Shown in pieces: positions 36,365 to 45,616 of a stretch of 64,000 bases of DNA; the first letter of the stretch is position 1, and the number at the start of each line of letters is the position of its first letter. The notes under the pieces were generated by a model, which saw only the letters and a list, made by a program, of their open reading frames with translations, was not told the origin of the DNA and ran no database searches. The stretch comes from Caulobacter sp. 602-2. GTDB taxonomy: Bacteria > Pseudomonadota > Alphaproteobacteria > Caulobacterales > Caulobacteraceae. The DNA is taken from assembly GCF_011043625.1 (NCBI RefSeq), contig NZ_JAAKGT010000001.1, positions 372,001 through 436,000 of the forward strand. The letters run 5' to 3'. The translations under genes and the position numbers were made by a program.

Positions 36365-37798
36365 TCAGTCGAGGCCCAGGGCCGCGCGGTCCACCGTCGC
36401 GGCGGCCAGTTCGGCGCGGGCCGAGGCGATACGGGTCTGCGCCTCGACGAGCCGGACGGCCGCGTCGGTCGCGGTCTCTTCGCGCTGGTTGACCAGGAAG
36501 AAGTCGCTCGAGCCGAGTTCGAACCGGCGCCGCTCGGCGACCGCCAGGCGGGCGGCCAGGTCGCGTTCCTGTTCGGCGGCCCTGGCCAGGAGTTCGGCCG
36601 CATGCAGGGCGATGCCGATCCCTTCGACCTCGACGGCGATCTGGTCGCGAAGGAAGCGTCCGCGGGCCTGCAGCGCGTCGATCTCGGCGCGGGTCTCATC
36701 GATCTTGCCCCTGGCCGCCCGGTTCTGCAGCGGCACGGAAAAGCGAAAGCCGATCACAGCCTCCGTCGGCGTGCGGCTGGGGCCGCCCAGGCCTTCGGGG
36801 CCGATATCCTTGCCAAGCTCCATCCTGAGGTCGAAACGAGGCTTCAGGTCGTTTTCGGCCAGGGCGAGACGGGCCTGGGACTGGTCGACGCGCGCCAGGA
36901 TGCTCTGCAGGTCCGGCCGGGTCGTTGCGGGATCGCCGTTCGCGCCCGCCGTTTGGACGCCGGCCAGCGCGCCGGCTTCGTTCGGCAACCGGCCTTCGTC
37001 CACCACGATCGGCTGGCCGGCGGTGTCGCGGTAGTAGAGCGACAGCGCGTTGGCGGCGGCTTGCAGGTCGCCCTCGGCGCGCACCACCAGGGCGCGGCGA
37101 CGAACCAGGTTCTGTTCGTTCTCCGTCAGCAGGATCTCGGGCTTGGCGCCCAGCTGGACCTGCCGCTGGATGCCGCCGCGCCTGCTTTCGGCCAGGTCGA
37201 GCAGGTCGCGATAGGCCTTCAGCCGCCAGCCGGCTGAGACCCAGTTCTGATAGGCCATGATCGCGCGGGTCTGCACGCCGACGGCCACGGCCTGGCGCTC
37301 GAAGCGGGCGATGTCGATGTCCGAGGCGGCCAGGGCGCGCCGCGTGCGCCGCTCGTCGACCAGCCGGTCGCGCAGCAGGGCGTAGAGCACGCCGATCTTG
37401 GCCTCGCCCAGCTCGTTGGTGTGCGCCTGGTCCTCGTAGACCGGAAAGCGGCCGCTCGAGAGGCGATAGGCGCCGTAGACATAGCCGCCGTTGTCGCCGA
37501 ACGGCTGTGTGGCGCGCGCCTCCATCTGGTCGCCGTCATAGTAGCCGAGCGCGCGCGCGCGGCCTTCGACGGCGAACACCGTGTCGAAGGCGCCCTCCGC
37601 GGTCAGCGCCCGGCTCCTGGCCTGGCGTTCGCGCGCCAGCTGCTCGACGATTTGCGGCGACGAGCGCGCCGAAGCCGCCAGCACTTCGGCGGAGGTCAGC
37701 GGCGCGGCGCTGTTCTCGGCCACGGCCGGGGTCTGGGCCGCCGCGAGGGCTGGAGCCGAGAACAGCAGCAGCAGGGTCAGGGAAAGCCGCACCATCAC
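36365..37798 (-). CDS. TolC-like outer-membrane efflux protein
   Basis: A 477-residue protein with signal peptide (LSLTLLLLFSAPALAAAQT) and two long coiled-coil halves (ARSSPQIVEQLARERQARSR and IDETRAEIDALQARGRFLRD) with the beta-barrel strands between them, the usual outer-membrane-factor layout. It completes a tripartite export line with the HlyD-type gene, whose stop it overlaps by 4 bp. The closeness shows co-translation. Substrate unknown. Confidence 0.87.
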   Translation of the reverse strand: MMVRLSLTLLLLFSAPALAAAQTPAVAENSAAPLTSAEVLAASARSSPQIVEQLARERQARSRALTAEGAFDTVFAVEGRARALGYYDGDQMEARATQPFGDNGGYVYGAYRLSSGRFPVYEDQAHTNELGEAKIGVLYALLRDRLVDERRTRRALAASDIDIARFERQAVAVGVQTRAIMAYQNWVSAGWRLKAYRDLLDLAESRRGGIQRQVQLGAKPEILLTENEQNLVRRRALVVRAEGDLQAAANALSLYYRDTAGQPIVVDEGRLPNEAGALAGVQTAGANGDPATTRPDLQSILARVDQSQARLALAENDLKPRFDLRMELGKDIGPEGLGGPSRTPTEAVIGFRFSVPLQNRAARGKIDETRAEIDALQARGRFLRDQIAVEVEGIGIALHAAELLARAAEQERDLAARLAVAERRRFELGSSDFFLVNQREETATDAAVRLVEAQTRIASARAELAAATVDRAALGLD

Positions 37799-38868
37799 TT
37801 GGCCTTGCCCGCGTCCTTGCCGTCGCCCTTCGCGGGCGTCCCGGCGGAGGTGGTCGTCGCGGCCGCCTGGCCGAAGTCGAGCGGGAAGTCGTTGAGCTGC
37901 CGCCAGAGCTCGTAGCCGACCGAGACCGTCTCACCCTGCACCCAGCCGCGAACCTTGCCGCCCAGCCTGGCGAAGCGCTGGTCGGGCCATGGGGCCTTGC
38001 CCGGCATGGGCTCGACGAGAACCCGAAAGAGGCCCGACGGCGCGGCGGTCGGATCGATCGAGCGGACCCTGCCGTCGAACAGCCCCTGCGCCACCGCCGG
38101 CCAGCCGCTGAACTGGATCGCCGGCCAGCCTTCGAACTCCAGCCGGACCGCGCGCCCCGGCCGCACCAGCGGCACGTCGCGTCCGTCGATGAACAGCTCG
38201 ACCACCCGCTCCGTGCGTTCCGGCGCGACAACGGCCAGCACGGTGCCGGCCGACACCAGACCGCCGCCGGCGGCGGCATTGAGGCTCTGGATGCGTCCGC
38301 TGCGGGGCGCGGTGACCATCTGCGCCGACTGCCGGTTCAGCTGCACGTCGATGCGGTTGAGTTTGGCCCGGGCCTCGGCCAGCTTGGCTCCGGCGTCGGC
38401 GACCTTGATCTGGGCCTGTTCGAAATCACGGCGCGCGGCCAGGCCCTCGGCGAGGAGCTGGCGGGTGCGGCCGACGTCGATGCTCGCCACCGACTGGGCC
38501 TGGCGCACCGCTGCTATCTCGGCCTCGACCTGAGCGCGCTCCTCGGCCAGCCGCGCCAGAAGGTTCGGATCGAGGTCGTTGATGCGGGCGATCGGGTCGC
38601 CGGCGTCGACGTGCTGGCCGTCCTGCACGTACCACTGCTCCAGGCGCCCGCTGACCAGCGCCGAAGCGTCCTGAGCGCGGTCGCCGGGGCCGGGCGCGGC
38701 CACCAGGCCTCTGCCCTGGGCCGTCTGCATCCACGGCACGAAGAACAGGATGACCAGCGAGACGACGACGCCGGCCGCGACCATCCAGGCCAGCGCCACC
38801 ACCAGCCGGGGCGGGCGCTGCTGCGCCAGCGTCTTGAAGTGCGAGAGGTGTTCAGGACGGTAGGGCAT
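37795..38868 (-). CDS. HlyD-type membrane fusion protein
   Basis: A 357-residue protein with one N-terminal transmembrane helix (VVALAWMVAAGVVVSLVILFF), a lipoyl-like segment (QHVDAGDPIARI), a long coiled coil (EERAQVEAEIAAVRQAQSV) and a second lipoyl half (TAPRSGRIQSLNAAAGGGLV), followed by beta-barrel strands. It links the inner-membrane ABC protein to TolC. It overlaps the ABC gene end by 17 bp and the TolC start by 4 bp. Confidence 0.88.
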   Translation of the reverse strand: MPYRPEHLSHFKTLAQQRPPRLVVALAWMVAAGVVVSLVILFFVPWMQTAQGRGLVAAPGPGDRAQDASALVSGRLEQWYVQDGQHVDAGDPIARINDLDPNLLARLAEERAQVEAEIAAVRQAQSVASIDVGRTRQLLAEGLAARRDFEQAQIKVADAGAKLAEARAKLNRIDVQLNRQSAQMVTAPRSGRIQSLNAAAGGGLVSAGTVLAVVAPERTERVVELFIDGRDVPLVRPGRAVRLEFEGWPAIQFSGWPAVAQGLFDGRVRSIDPTAAPSGLFRVLVEPMPGKAPWPDQRFARLGGKVRGWVQGETVSVGYELWRQLNDFPLDFGQAAATTTSAGTPAKGDGKDAGKAK

Positions 38869-40549
38869 GGGCCTGCCTCCGGCTGGCGAGGTGGTCCTGA
38901 AGCTCGGCGAGCGAGGCGAAGCGGCGTTGTTCGGAAAGGCCCAGGTGCAGCCAGCCGTCCAGGGCCATGTCCTCGGGGCGGCCGGTGAACAGCAGGGTGG
39001 TGGCGCCCCGCGCCTTCAACACGCCCAGCACGGCCGTCAGTGTTCGCGAGGGCAGGAGGTCGTACAGTTGCCCGAGCACCAGAAGCTTGGGCTCGACCAG
39101 CAGGGCGTTGGCCAGGCGCAGCGCCATCATCGACCCCAGGCTGAGCGGGTGGCCCGTCGCGGCGAGCGGCGTGTCCAGGCCCTTGGGCAACTGGGCGATG
39201 CGTTCCTGCAGCCCGACCACGGCGAGCGCCTCCAGCATCCGGGTCGCCGAGACGTCGCTGGCCGCCATCGCCAGGTACTCGCGGATCGTCACCTCGGCGA
39301 TGGTCGGCCGGTTCAGCACCAGCACCTGCGAGCGCAGCAGGTACATGTCGAGCGCCTCCAGATCGGCGCCGCCGATCGAGACCAGGCCGCGCTCGGGGTG
39401 GACGTGGCGCTTGAGCACCAGGGTCAGCTTGCGCTCGGCGCCCGGATCGGCGGCGACCACCAGCTGTTCGCCGGCGGCGAGGGCGAAGTCGAAACGGGCG
39501 TCGTCGAGCTTGACGTCCATCAGCCGCAGGGCGCCGTCGCTGGGCGCCTCCGCGCCGCGCGCCGGCGGCTTCTCCTGCGGTATGGAGAACAGCAGCGACA
39601 GCTCCTCGGCGCTGGCGACCAGGTCGTAGAAGGTGTCGAGGTAGTAGCCCAGCTGCGAGACGCCGTAGAACACGCCGGAAAGGATCAGCTCGGCCGCCAC
39701 CAGCTGGCCGATCGACAGCTCGCCCCGCAGGATCAGGTTGCCGCCGAGCATAAGCAGGGCGGCGCTGGCCAGGGCGTAGATCAGCAGGTAGCTCAGAGTC
39801 TGGGCGAAGCTGGAGCGGAAGTAGCGCTTGTGCGCGTCCACATAGGCGGCGGTCTTGGCTTCGGACCGGTCCATGGCGAAGGCCAGGTGGCGGCTGGACT
39901 TGTAGAAGCCGTTGGATCCGCCGACGCTTTCCAGCCAGCGTGCAGCGTCGTGCTTGGCGTGGCTCAGCGCCACCGCGCCGGTGATCGCGCCGCGCCGCCA
40001 GATCAGCCAGACCAGCACGACCGCGACGACCAGCACCACGTTGAAGGCCAGGAAAAACGGGTGATAGAAGCTGGTCACCGTCAGGCCCACCATGCCCTGC
40101 AGCAGGATGGTGAAGGCGCCGATGACCAGGCCCGGCACGGCCTTCTGCACGACGGTCAGGTCGAAGTAGCGGTTGAACAGATCGCCGCGGCTGGCGTCGC
40201 CGAAGAACGGGTTCTGGGCGTGCACCGCCCGGATGGTGATCTCGGCCACCACCCGCGAGAACACCCGGCGCTCGAACGCCGCCATCAGATAGACCCGCAG
40301 GGCGCTGAGCGCGGCCACGATCAGCAGCAGCGACAGCAGTACGCCCGACAGCGTCCAGAGCGGCGCGGGCAGGGCGATGTTGGCCACGCTGTTGATCAGC
40401 AACTGGACCGAGATGGGGGTCGCCAGCGACATTAGGCCGATGGCGAGCGTGTAGACGATGCCGAGCTTCACATAGGCTGCGTCGGGACCAACGATCTCCG
40501 ACAGCCACCTTGTCGCTTCCCTGAACCCGATACGTTCGGTCGTCGCCAC
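38852..40549 (-). CDS. ABC exporter protein (type I secretion-like) with a degenerate ATPase domain
   Basis: About 565 residues from the GTG ending at 40549, with GAGG upstream; a longer frame from 40639 has no transporter character. The N-terminal 330 residues form a six-helix exporter domain (YTLAIGLMSLATPISVQLL, FERRVFSRVVAEIT). In the nucleotide-binding domain the Walker A position reads AADPGAERKLTL instead of GxxGxGKST, the signature LSGGQ reads LSLGS, the Walker B reads LLVLGQLYD (D to G, E to Q), and the H-loop reads FTGRPE (H lost). ATP hydrolysis therefore looks impossible as seen. It is the first gene of the ABC, HlyD, TolC operon. Confidence 0.85.
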   Translation of the reverse strand: MATTERIGFREATRWLSEIVGPDAAYVKLGIVYTLAIGLMSLATPISVQLLINSVANIALPAPLWTLSGVLLSLLLIVAALSALRVYLMAAFERRVFSRVVAEITIRAVHAQNPFFGDASRGDLFNRYFDLTVVQKAVPGLVIGAFTILLQGMVGLTVTSFYHPFFLAFNVVLVVAVVLVWLIWRRGAITGAVALSHAKHDAARWLESVGGSNGFYKSSRHLAFAMDRSEAKTAAYVDAHKRYFRSSFAQTLSYLLIYALASAALLMLGGNLILRGELSIGQLVAAELILSGVFYGVSQLGYYLDTFYDLVASAEELSLLFSIPQEKPPARGAEAPSDGALRLMDVKLDDARFDFALAAGEQLVVAADPGAERKLTLVLKRHVHPERGLVSIGGADLEALDMYLLRSQVLVLNRPTIAEVTIREYLAMAASDVSATRMLEALAVVGLQERIAQLPKGLDTPLAATGHPLSLGSMMALRLANALLVEPKLLVLGQLYDLLPSRTLTAVLGVLKARGATTLLFTGRPEDMALDGWLHLGLSEQRRFASLAELQDHLASRRQAHALPS

Positions 40550-40893
40550 GTCCGCCTCTACTTGATCTCGCCAATGAACGCCCCGTCCATGCCGCGTGGT
40601 CACAGAGCCTGAGCCCGCGAAGCATTGGAGGTGAAGCATTCGCCTCGAGGTGGGCGATACACCGGGGCCCCGTTCGGCTCCCCATCAATGGCGTTACAAA
40701 GTGTGTACGGGCATCGCCTTGCCCGGATGCCGAAGGCGTTCCAGCGACTGTTCGGCTAGTCTGTGGAACGCGCTCTCAAGGGTGGCGGGACGATCGCCTC
40801 CGGGCGCCGCGCCGACATCGAACCGACATGGAACCTCATCGGATCCGTCACAGGGCGCTCCTATAGCCACGCTCCGTCGAGGAGGCGTCGCGG
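40550..40893. other. 344-bp divergent intergenic region (exporter / ECF sigma)
   Basis: It carries promoters for both divergent units but none can be assigned with confidence. A GAAGCATT direct repeat lies at 40619-40626 and 40633-40640, spaced one 14-bp step. GGAAC motifs near 40760 and 40830 could be ECF -35 elements. No gene seen. Confidence 0.45.
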
Positions 40894-41409
40894 GTGATCG
40901 GCAACGAGCAGGAGGTGGGGCGGGCGCTGGCGACGCCGGCGCAGAACCGGGTCCTGCTGGCCTATGTCCGCCGACGGCTGGCGACCTCGGTCGACGCCGA
41001 GGACGTGGTGCAGGAGGCGATCATGCGTGTCCTGGCGCGCGCTCGCGACACCCTGATCACCGATCCGCTGGTCTACGCCATGCGCGCGGCGCGCAACATC
41101 CTGGTCGATCGCGCTCGCCGCGCGGCCAACGTCCAGATCGACGACCTGGAGGCGGCGGAGCATTCGATCCATAGCGGGACGACGCCGCTGGAGGCGCTGG
41201 ACATGAGCGAGCGGTCGAGGCTGTGCCAGAGGGCGCTGGAGGCGATGCCGCCCTTGAGGCGCGAGGTCTTCGTGCGACGTCGCGCCGGCGAGGAATCCTA
41301 CGAGACCATCGCCCGCGACCTCAAGCTGTCGATCGAGGCGGTGCAGAAGCATTACAGCCGCGCGGCCCAGACGCTGCGCCGCACGGCGGAGGGCCGCCAT
41401 GTCGACTAG
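40894..41409 (+). CDS. ECF sigma factor, FecI-like (set 1)
   Basis: A 171-residue sigma-70 family protein from GTG 40894, with GAGGAGG upstream. Region 2 reads DAEDVVQEAIMRVLARA and RAARNILVDRARR; region 4 reads AMPPLRREVFVRRRAGEESYETIARDLKLSIEAVQKHYSRA. These are typical of FecI-like sigma factors held by an anti-sigma FecR and released by a TonB receptor. Its gene overlaps the fecR-like gene by 11 bp and lies upstream of a receptor with the STN signalling domain, so the set forms a surface-to-transcription relay. Confidence 0.9.
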   Translation: MIGNEQEVGRALATPAQNRVLLAYVRRRLATSVDAEDVVQEAIMRVLARARDTLITDPLVYAMRAARNILVDRARRAANVQIDDLEAAEHSIHSGTTPLEALDMSERSRLCQRALEAMPPLRREVFVRRRAGEESYETIARDLKLSIEAVQKHYSRAAQTLRRTAEGRHVD

Positions 41410-42361
41410 ACCGGTGAACGCCAAGGACGACCGCGAAGCCGCGCTGTGGGCCGACGCCCGCCGCGATGCGGCTTGGTCGCCCGATCAGCAGGCGGCCCTG
41501 GAGCAATGGCTCGAAGGCCGGCCCGACCGCCAGGATCTGCTGGCCCGCCACGAGGCCTTGATCGACGATGCGGCGGTGATCTGGGCCACGCAGCGGATGG
41601 TCCGCGCGCGGCCGGCGCCTCGTCGGCGCTCCTGGACGTTCGGCGCCGTGGCGGGGACGAGCCTGGCGGCTGTCGCCGGCGTCGTCGTCCTGCTGGCGGG
41701 CGGCCTGTCGCCGCGCGGCGAGCTGATCGAGGGAACCAGGGGCGTGCCCCGGCCGATCGCGCTGGCCGACGGCTCGGCGGTCCGCCTGAACGGGCTCAGC
41801 CAGGTGCGGGTCGAACTGGGCGAGCACGAACGCCGCCTGCGCCTGAAGGGGGAGGGCTTCTTCGAGGTCGCGCCCGACAAGGCCCGGCCCTTCTCGGTCG
41901 AGGTGGATGGCGTGCGGGTCACCGCGGTCGGCACCCGCTTCAACGTCGACCAGCGCCAGACGGCCGCCGGCATGGTGGTGGAGGTCGAGGTCTTCGAGGG
42001 GATCGTGAAGGTGGCGGGAAAGGGCGCGCCGGTTCACGTCCATGCCGGCGAGCAGGCCAGGGTCGTCGACGGCGTGGTCCAGCGCATGGCTCTGGCCCGG
42101 CCCGAACTCGAGACCGACGTGCCGCCCTGGGCCAAGGGCTGGCTGGAGTTCAACGAGGCCACCCTGGCCAGCGTCGTCGAGGACCTGGAGCGCGCCACCG
42201 GCGTCCGCGTCAGGCTGGCCGACCCCGCGGTGGGCAGGGTCCTGGTCAGCGGCCGCTTCGCCTATGACGATCCGGAAAACGCGCTGGCCGCCATGGCCAG
42301 GCTGCACGGCTTCAAGCTGACCCGTCAGGGGGCGGATCAATTCGAGATTTCAGGCGGTTAG
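41399..42361 (+). CDS. FecR-like anti-sigma factor (set 1)
   Basis: A 320-residue inner-membrane protein. The N-terminal cytoplasmic part has the DUF4880-like Trp signature (EAALWADARRDAAWSPDQ), which binds the sigma factor. One transmembrane helix follows (FGAVAGTSLAAVAGVVVLLAGG). The periplasmic FecR domain reads PIALADGSAVRLNGLSQV and VTAVGTRFNVDQ, and the C-terminal STN-like domain (TLASVVEDLERATGVRVRLA) receives the signal from the receptor. It follows the sigma gene with an 11-bp overlap. Confidence 0.9.
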   Translation: MSTRPVNAKDDREAALWADARRDAAWSPDQQAALEQWLEGRPDRQDLLARHEALIDDAAVIWATQRMVRARPAPRRRSWTFGAVAGTSLAAVAGVVVLLAGGLSPRGELIEGTRGVPRPIALADGSAVRLNGLSQVRVELGEHERRLRLKGEGFFEVAPDKARPFSVEVDGVRVTAVGTRFNVDQRQTAAGMVVEVEVFEGIVKVAGKGAPVHVHAGEQARVVDGVVQRMALARPELETDVPPWAKGWLEFNEATLASVVEDLERATGVRVRLADPAVGRVLVSGRFAYDDPENALAAMARLHGFKLTRQGADQFEISGG

Positions 42362-42382
42362 GCCGACCGGAACAAGTTTTTA

Positions 42383-42416
42383 TGACAGCTGTCAGGACGT
42401 CGAGGGCCGCCGTCTA
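42383..42416 (+). promoter_or_regulatory. Candidate FecI-type promoter of the set-1 receptor
   Basis: A perfect 12-bp palindrome TGACAGCTGTCA (42383-42394) ends in TGTCA, and CGTCTA follows after 16 bases (42411-42416). The 16-base spacing fits an ECF -35/-10 pair, and the receptor ATG is 40 bp downstream. The pair is not compared with a verified promoter of this sigma factor. Confidence 0.4.
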
Positions 42417-42455
42417 ACCCCGTGACGATCAGTTCGATCGGAGGGGAATTTCCAA

Positions 42456-45400
42456 ATGCGTATCCATAAGAGCGGGCTGCTCGCGGCGGCGGCCGTGGCC
42501 GTCCTGGCGGCTGTCGCAGCGCCCGCCCACGCCGTGCCGGCGGCCAAGGGCGCCGAGGCCCGCGTCGCCATCACCATTCCGGCCCAGGACCTGGGCCGCG
42601 CCTTGCAGACCCTGTCGCGCGACACCGGCCTGTCGATCGTCTTCGATCCAGCGCTGACCCGCGGACGCACCTCCAACGCGGTGTCGGGGCAGATGACGCC
42701 CCGTGAGGCTCTGCAACGGATGATCGCCGGTTCGGGCATCGAGGCGCGCGAGGTGCGCGGCGTGCTGACCCTGGAGCGCCAGTCGGCGCAGGCCCAGGTC
42801 GATGCGCCCGAAGCCATCGAGGTCGACGGCGTCGTTGTCGGCTACGCGGCCGGCCTGCGCCGCTCGCTCGACGCCAAGCGCAAGGCCGATTTCATTTCCG
42901 ACGTCATCAGCTCCGACGACATGGGCGACCTGCCGGCCAACAATGTCGCCGAGTCCCTGTCGCGCCTGCCGGGCGTCAACGCCGTGCGCAACCACACCAC
43001 CGGCGAGGGCGACCGCATCACCATCCGCGGCCTGTCGACCGAGCTCAACAACTACACGATGAACGGCGTGCGGATGGGCGGCGCCGGTTCGCGCGACGAC
43101 AACTTCTATCGCGGCGTGCGCCTCAGCTTCCTGCCGCCCGAAGGCATCGACTCGATCACCGTCATCAAGAGCCTGACGCCCGACCGCGACGGCGACGCCC
43201 TGGGCGGCTCGATCGACATCCGCACGCCCACGGCCTTCGACCACGGTCCGACCTATGGCGTGCTGTCGGCGTCGGCGGGCATGCTCGACAAGTTCGACAA
43301 CAAGAAGTCGGGCGAGATCGCCGGCTCTTTCGGCCGCCGTTTCAACGACAACTGGGGCGTCTTCGTCACGGGCAGCTGGTCGCGTCGCAAGTCGCAGTTC
43401 GAGCAGAACGGCGTGGACGGCGATAACCAGCCGTCGGTCTGGTACGCCGACAGCGAGACCTTGGGCTGGGATCCTGAGACCTTCGTCATGCGCGGCATGG
43501 ACCTGGCCGTCGGCGAGACCGAGGTGCGGCGGCGCGGCGTCAACACCAGCCTCGACTATCGCGGGGCCAGACACGACTTCCACCTGCGCGGCCAGTTCAA
43601 CGAGTACACCCAGGACGAGTTCGCCAATCGCCTGAACTTTCGCAATGACACCGGCAAGAACTCGACCCGCCTGACGCAGGTCGACAAGTCCATGACGGGC
43701 CTGGCCTCGCCCGAGGCTTCGATCATCGGCACGGACGCGAAGCTCGGCCGGATCTACAGCTACACCACCGCCCAGATCGTCGACCGCGACCGCGACGGCC
43801 GCATCACCGACGCCGACCGCTCGACCCGTTCGTACTACTCGCTGGACGGCGCTTCGGGGACCTGGGACCCGCAGGGCTTCCGCCTCCGCCGCTTCTGGGA
43901 AGGCTCGCGCGAGACCGGCTCGCTGGCGTCGGTCAACTTCGGCGGCGTCAGCCGCTGGAAGGACTTCACCGTCGACTACGACCTGTCCTACGCCAAATCT
44001 GAGGACAATATCGACGACAGCTACGAGATGGAGTTCCGCAGCGACAAGTACGGCTGGCTGGGCAACAAGGGCGTCAAGGTCACCAACTTCGGCGACAGCC
44101 GCTTTCCCAAGTGGGTGCTGAACGACGCCGGCATGGCGGCGATCCACGACAACAGCCAGTACGACTTCGCCGGCCTGTCGGGCGAGATCGGCGGCGCGCA
44201 GGAGCGGCTCTGGCAGGGCCAGGTCAATCTCGAATGGCGCCCCGTCTCCGACTGGCTGGAAGCGGTCAAGACCGGCGGCAAGGTCTACAGCTCCAAGCGC
44301 TCGACCTATAGCGGCGAGTTCCTCGACCTCGACGCCGAGGGCACGCTGGCCGACTTCTCCAGCTTCTACGGCAAGGAAGTGACCAGCCTGTTCGACGGCG
44401 AGTACGCCGGCCTCTATCGGCTGGGCACGGTCATCGACAACAAGGCCATGCTGGCCGAACTGCAGCGGGCCATGGCGGGCGACAGCACCTTCTTCGAAGG
44501 CTTCGCCACCGATCCGGGCAACGCCGAACTGAGCGGCGAGGACAGCTTCACCTTCAAGGAAGACATCTTCGCCGGCTACCTGATGGCCACCGCGCGGGTC
44601 GGCAAGGCCCAGGTCATCGGCGGCGTCCGCGTCGAGAGCACCAGGAACACCATCGACGCCTACATTCTCGACGAGGTGCAGGGCGGCCACTATTCGACCG
44701 ACAAGAGCGACTTCACCAACGTCCTGCCGTCGATCCACCTGAACTACGGCCTCAACGACCGCACCAAGCTGCGGGCCGCCATCTGGACCAGCTTCGCCCG
44801 TCCCGACATCGCCCGCATGTCGTCGGCGCGTGAGTACGGCTACGACACCGACCCGGACGGCGACGGCAAGGAGAACCCGACCAGCGACTGGATCCTCGTC
44901 TCGATCGAGCAGGGCAATCCGGACCTGAAGCCGATGAAGGCGGTCAACTACGACCTGTCGATCGAGCGCTACAACGGCGACACCGGCGCCTATTCGGTCG
45001 GGCTGTTCTACAAGGACATCCGCAACTTCCTGTACCGCTCCTCGTCGTCGAACATCCGTGACGGGACGGCCGGGACCAATGTCGGCCCCGACGGCGTGAC
45101 CGTCTCGATGCCCAACAACGGCAAGTGGGCCAAGGTCTACGGGGTGGAGATCAGCGCCCAGCAGGTGTTCCACTGGCTGCCCGGCGCGCTGTCCAAGCTC
45201 GGCGCCAGCGTGAACCTGACGCTGCAGAAGTCCGAGGCCGAAACCGGCATCTCCTGGCACCCCGAGGGCTACACCCTGCCGCTGATGGAGACGCCCGAGC
45301 GCGTGGCCAACGTGCAGCTGTTCTGGGAGTACAAAGGCTGGGAAGCCTACGCCGCCTACAGCTATCAGTCCGAGTTCCTCGAAGGCATCCAGGACTTCGG

Positions 45401-45605
45401 CAACAACCCGTATGAGCAGGACTACGAGTTCGTGGACCTGAACCTGCGGCGCAAGCTGTGGAAGGGCGCGACGGCGTCGATGCAGGTCCAGAACCTCTTC
45501 GACAACCACACCTACTGGTACACGGCCGGCGACAGCACCAGCTCCAGCCGGGCCTACATCAAGAACGGGCGGTCGATCTCGTTCGGCTTCAACTACGTCT
45601 TCTGA
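42456..45605 (+). CDS. TonB-dependent transducer receptor with STN signalling domain (set 1)
   Basis: A 1049-residue outer-membrane receptor. Signal peptide about 1-28; STN (secretin/TonB) domain about 37-107 (IPAQDLGRALQTLSRDTG, FDPALTRGRTS); TonB box near IEVDGVVVGY (about 121-130); plug about 135-260 (LSRLPGVNAVR, DGDALGGSIDI); then a 22-strand barrel ending SFGFNYVF with terminal Phe. The STN domain signals to FecR. Receptors with this plug style often bind saccharides or other large substrates in Caulobacter relatives. The adjacent phosphatase-like gene suggests a phosphoester-linked ligand, which is inference. Confidence 0.92.
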   Translation: MRIHKSGLLAAAAVAVLAAVAAPAHAVPAAKGAEARVAITIPAQDLGRALQTLSRDTGLSIVFDPALTRGRTSNAVSGQMTPREALQRMIAGSGIEAREVRGVLTLERQSAQAQVDAPEAIEVDGVVVGYAAGLRRSLDAKRKADFISDVISSDDMGDLPANNVAESLSRLPGVNAVRNHTTGEGDRITIRGLSTELNNYTMNGVRMGGAGSRDDNFYRGVRLSFLPPEGIDSITVIKSLTPDRDGDALGGSIDIRTPTAFDHGPTYGVLSASAGMLDKFDNKKSGEIAGSFGRRFNDNWGVFVTGSWSRRKSQFEQNGVDGDNQPSVWYADSETLGWDPETFVMRGMDLAVGETEVRRRGVNTSLDYRGARHDFHLRGQFNEYTQDEFANRLNFRNDTGKNSTRLTQVDKSMTGLASPEASIIGTDAKLGRIYSYTTAQIVDRDRDGRITDADRSTRSYYSLDGASGTWDPQGFRLRRFWEGSRETGSLASVNFGGVSRWKDFTVDYDLSYAKSEDNIDDSYEMEFRSDKYGWLGNKGVKVTNFGDSRFPKWVLNDAGMAAIHDNSQYDFAGLSGEIGGAQERLWQGQVNLEWRPVSDWLEAVKTGGKVYSSKRSTYSGEFLDLDAEGTLADFSSFYGKEVTSLFDGEYAGLYRLGTVIDNKAMLAELQRAMAGDSTFFEGFATDPGNAELSGEDSFTFKEDIFAGYLMATARVGKAQVIGGVRVESTRNTIDAYILDEVQGGHYSTDKSDFTNVLPSIHLNYGLNDRTKLRAAIWTSFARPDIARMSSAREYGYDTDPDGDGKENPTSDWILVSIEQGNPDLKPMKAVNYDLSIERYNGDTGAYSVGLFYKDIRNFLYRSSSSNIRDGTAGTNVGPDGVTVSMPNNGKWAKVYGVEISAQQVFHWLPGALSKLGASVNLTLQKSEAETGISWHPEGYTLPLMETPERVANVQLFWEYKGWEAYAAYSYQSEFLEGIQDFGNNPYEQDYEFVDLNLRRKLWKGATASMQVQNLFDNHTYWYTAGDSTSSSRAYIKNGRSISFGFNYVF

Positions 45606-45616
45606 TCGAGGCCAGC

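Noticed and set aside
42429..45509. Antisense 1026-residue open frame opposite the set-1 receptor
   Set aside because: GC-rich third-codon bias opens long antisense frames; its peptide is low-complexity (Ala/Arg/Val/Asp/Gly) and the sense strand encodes a clear receptor.
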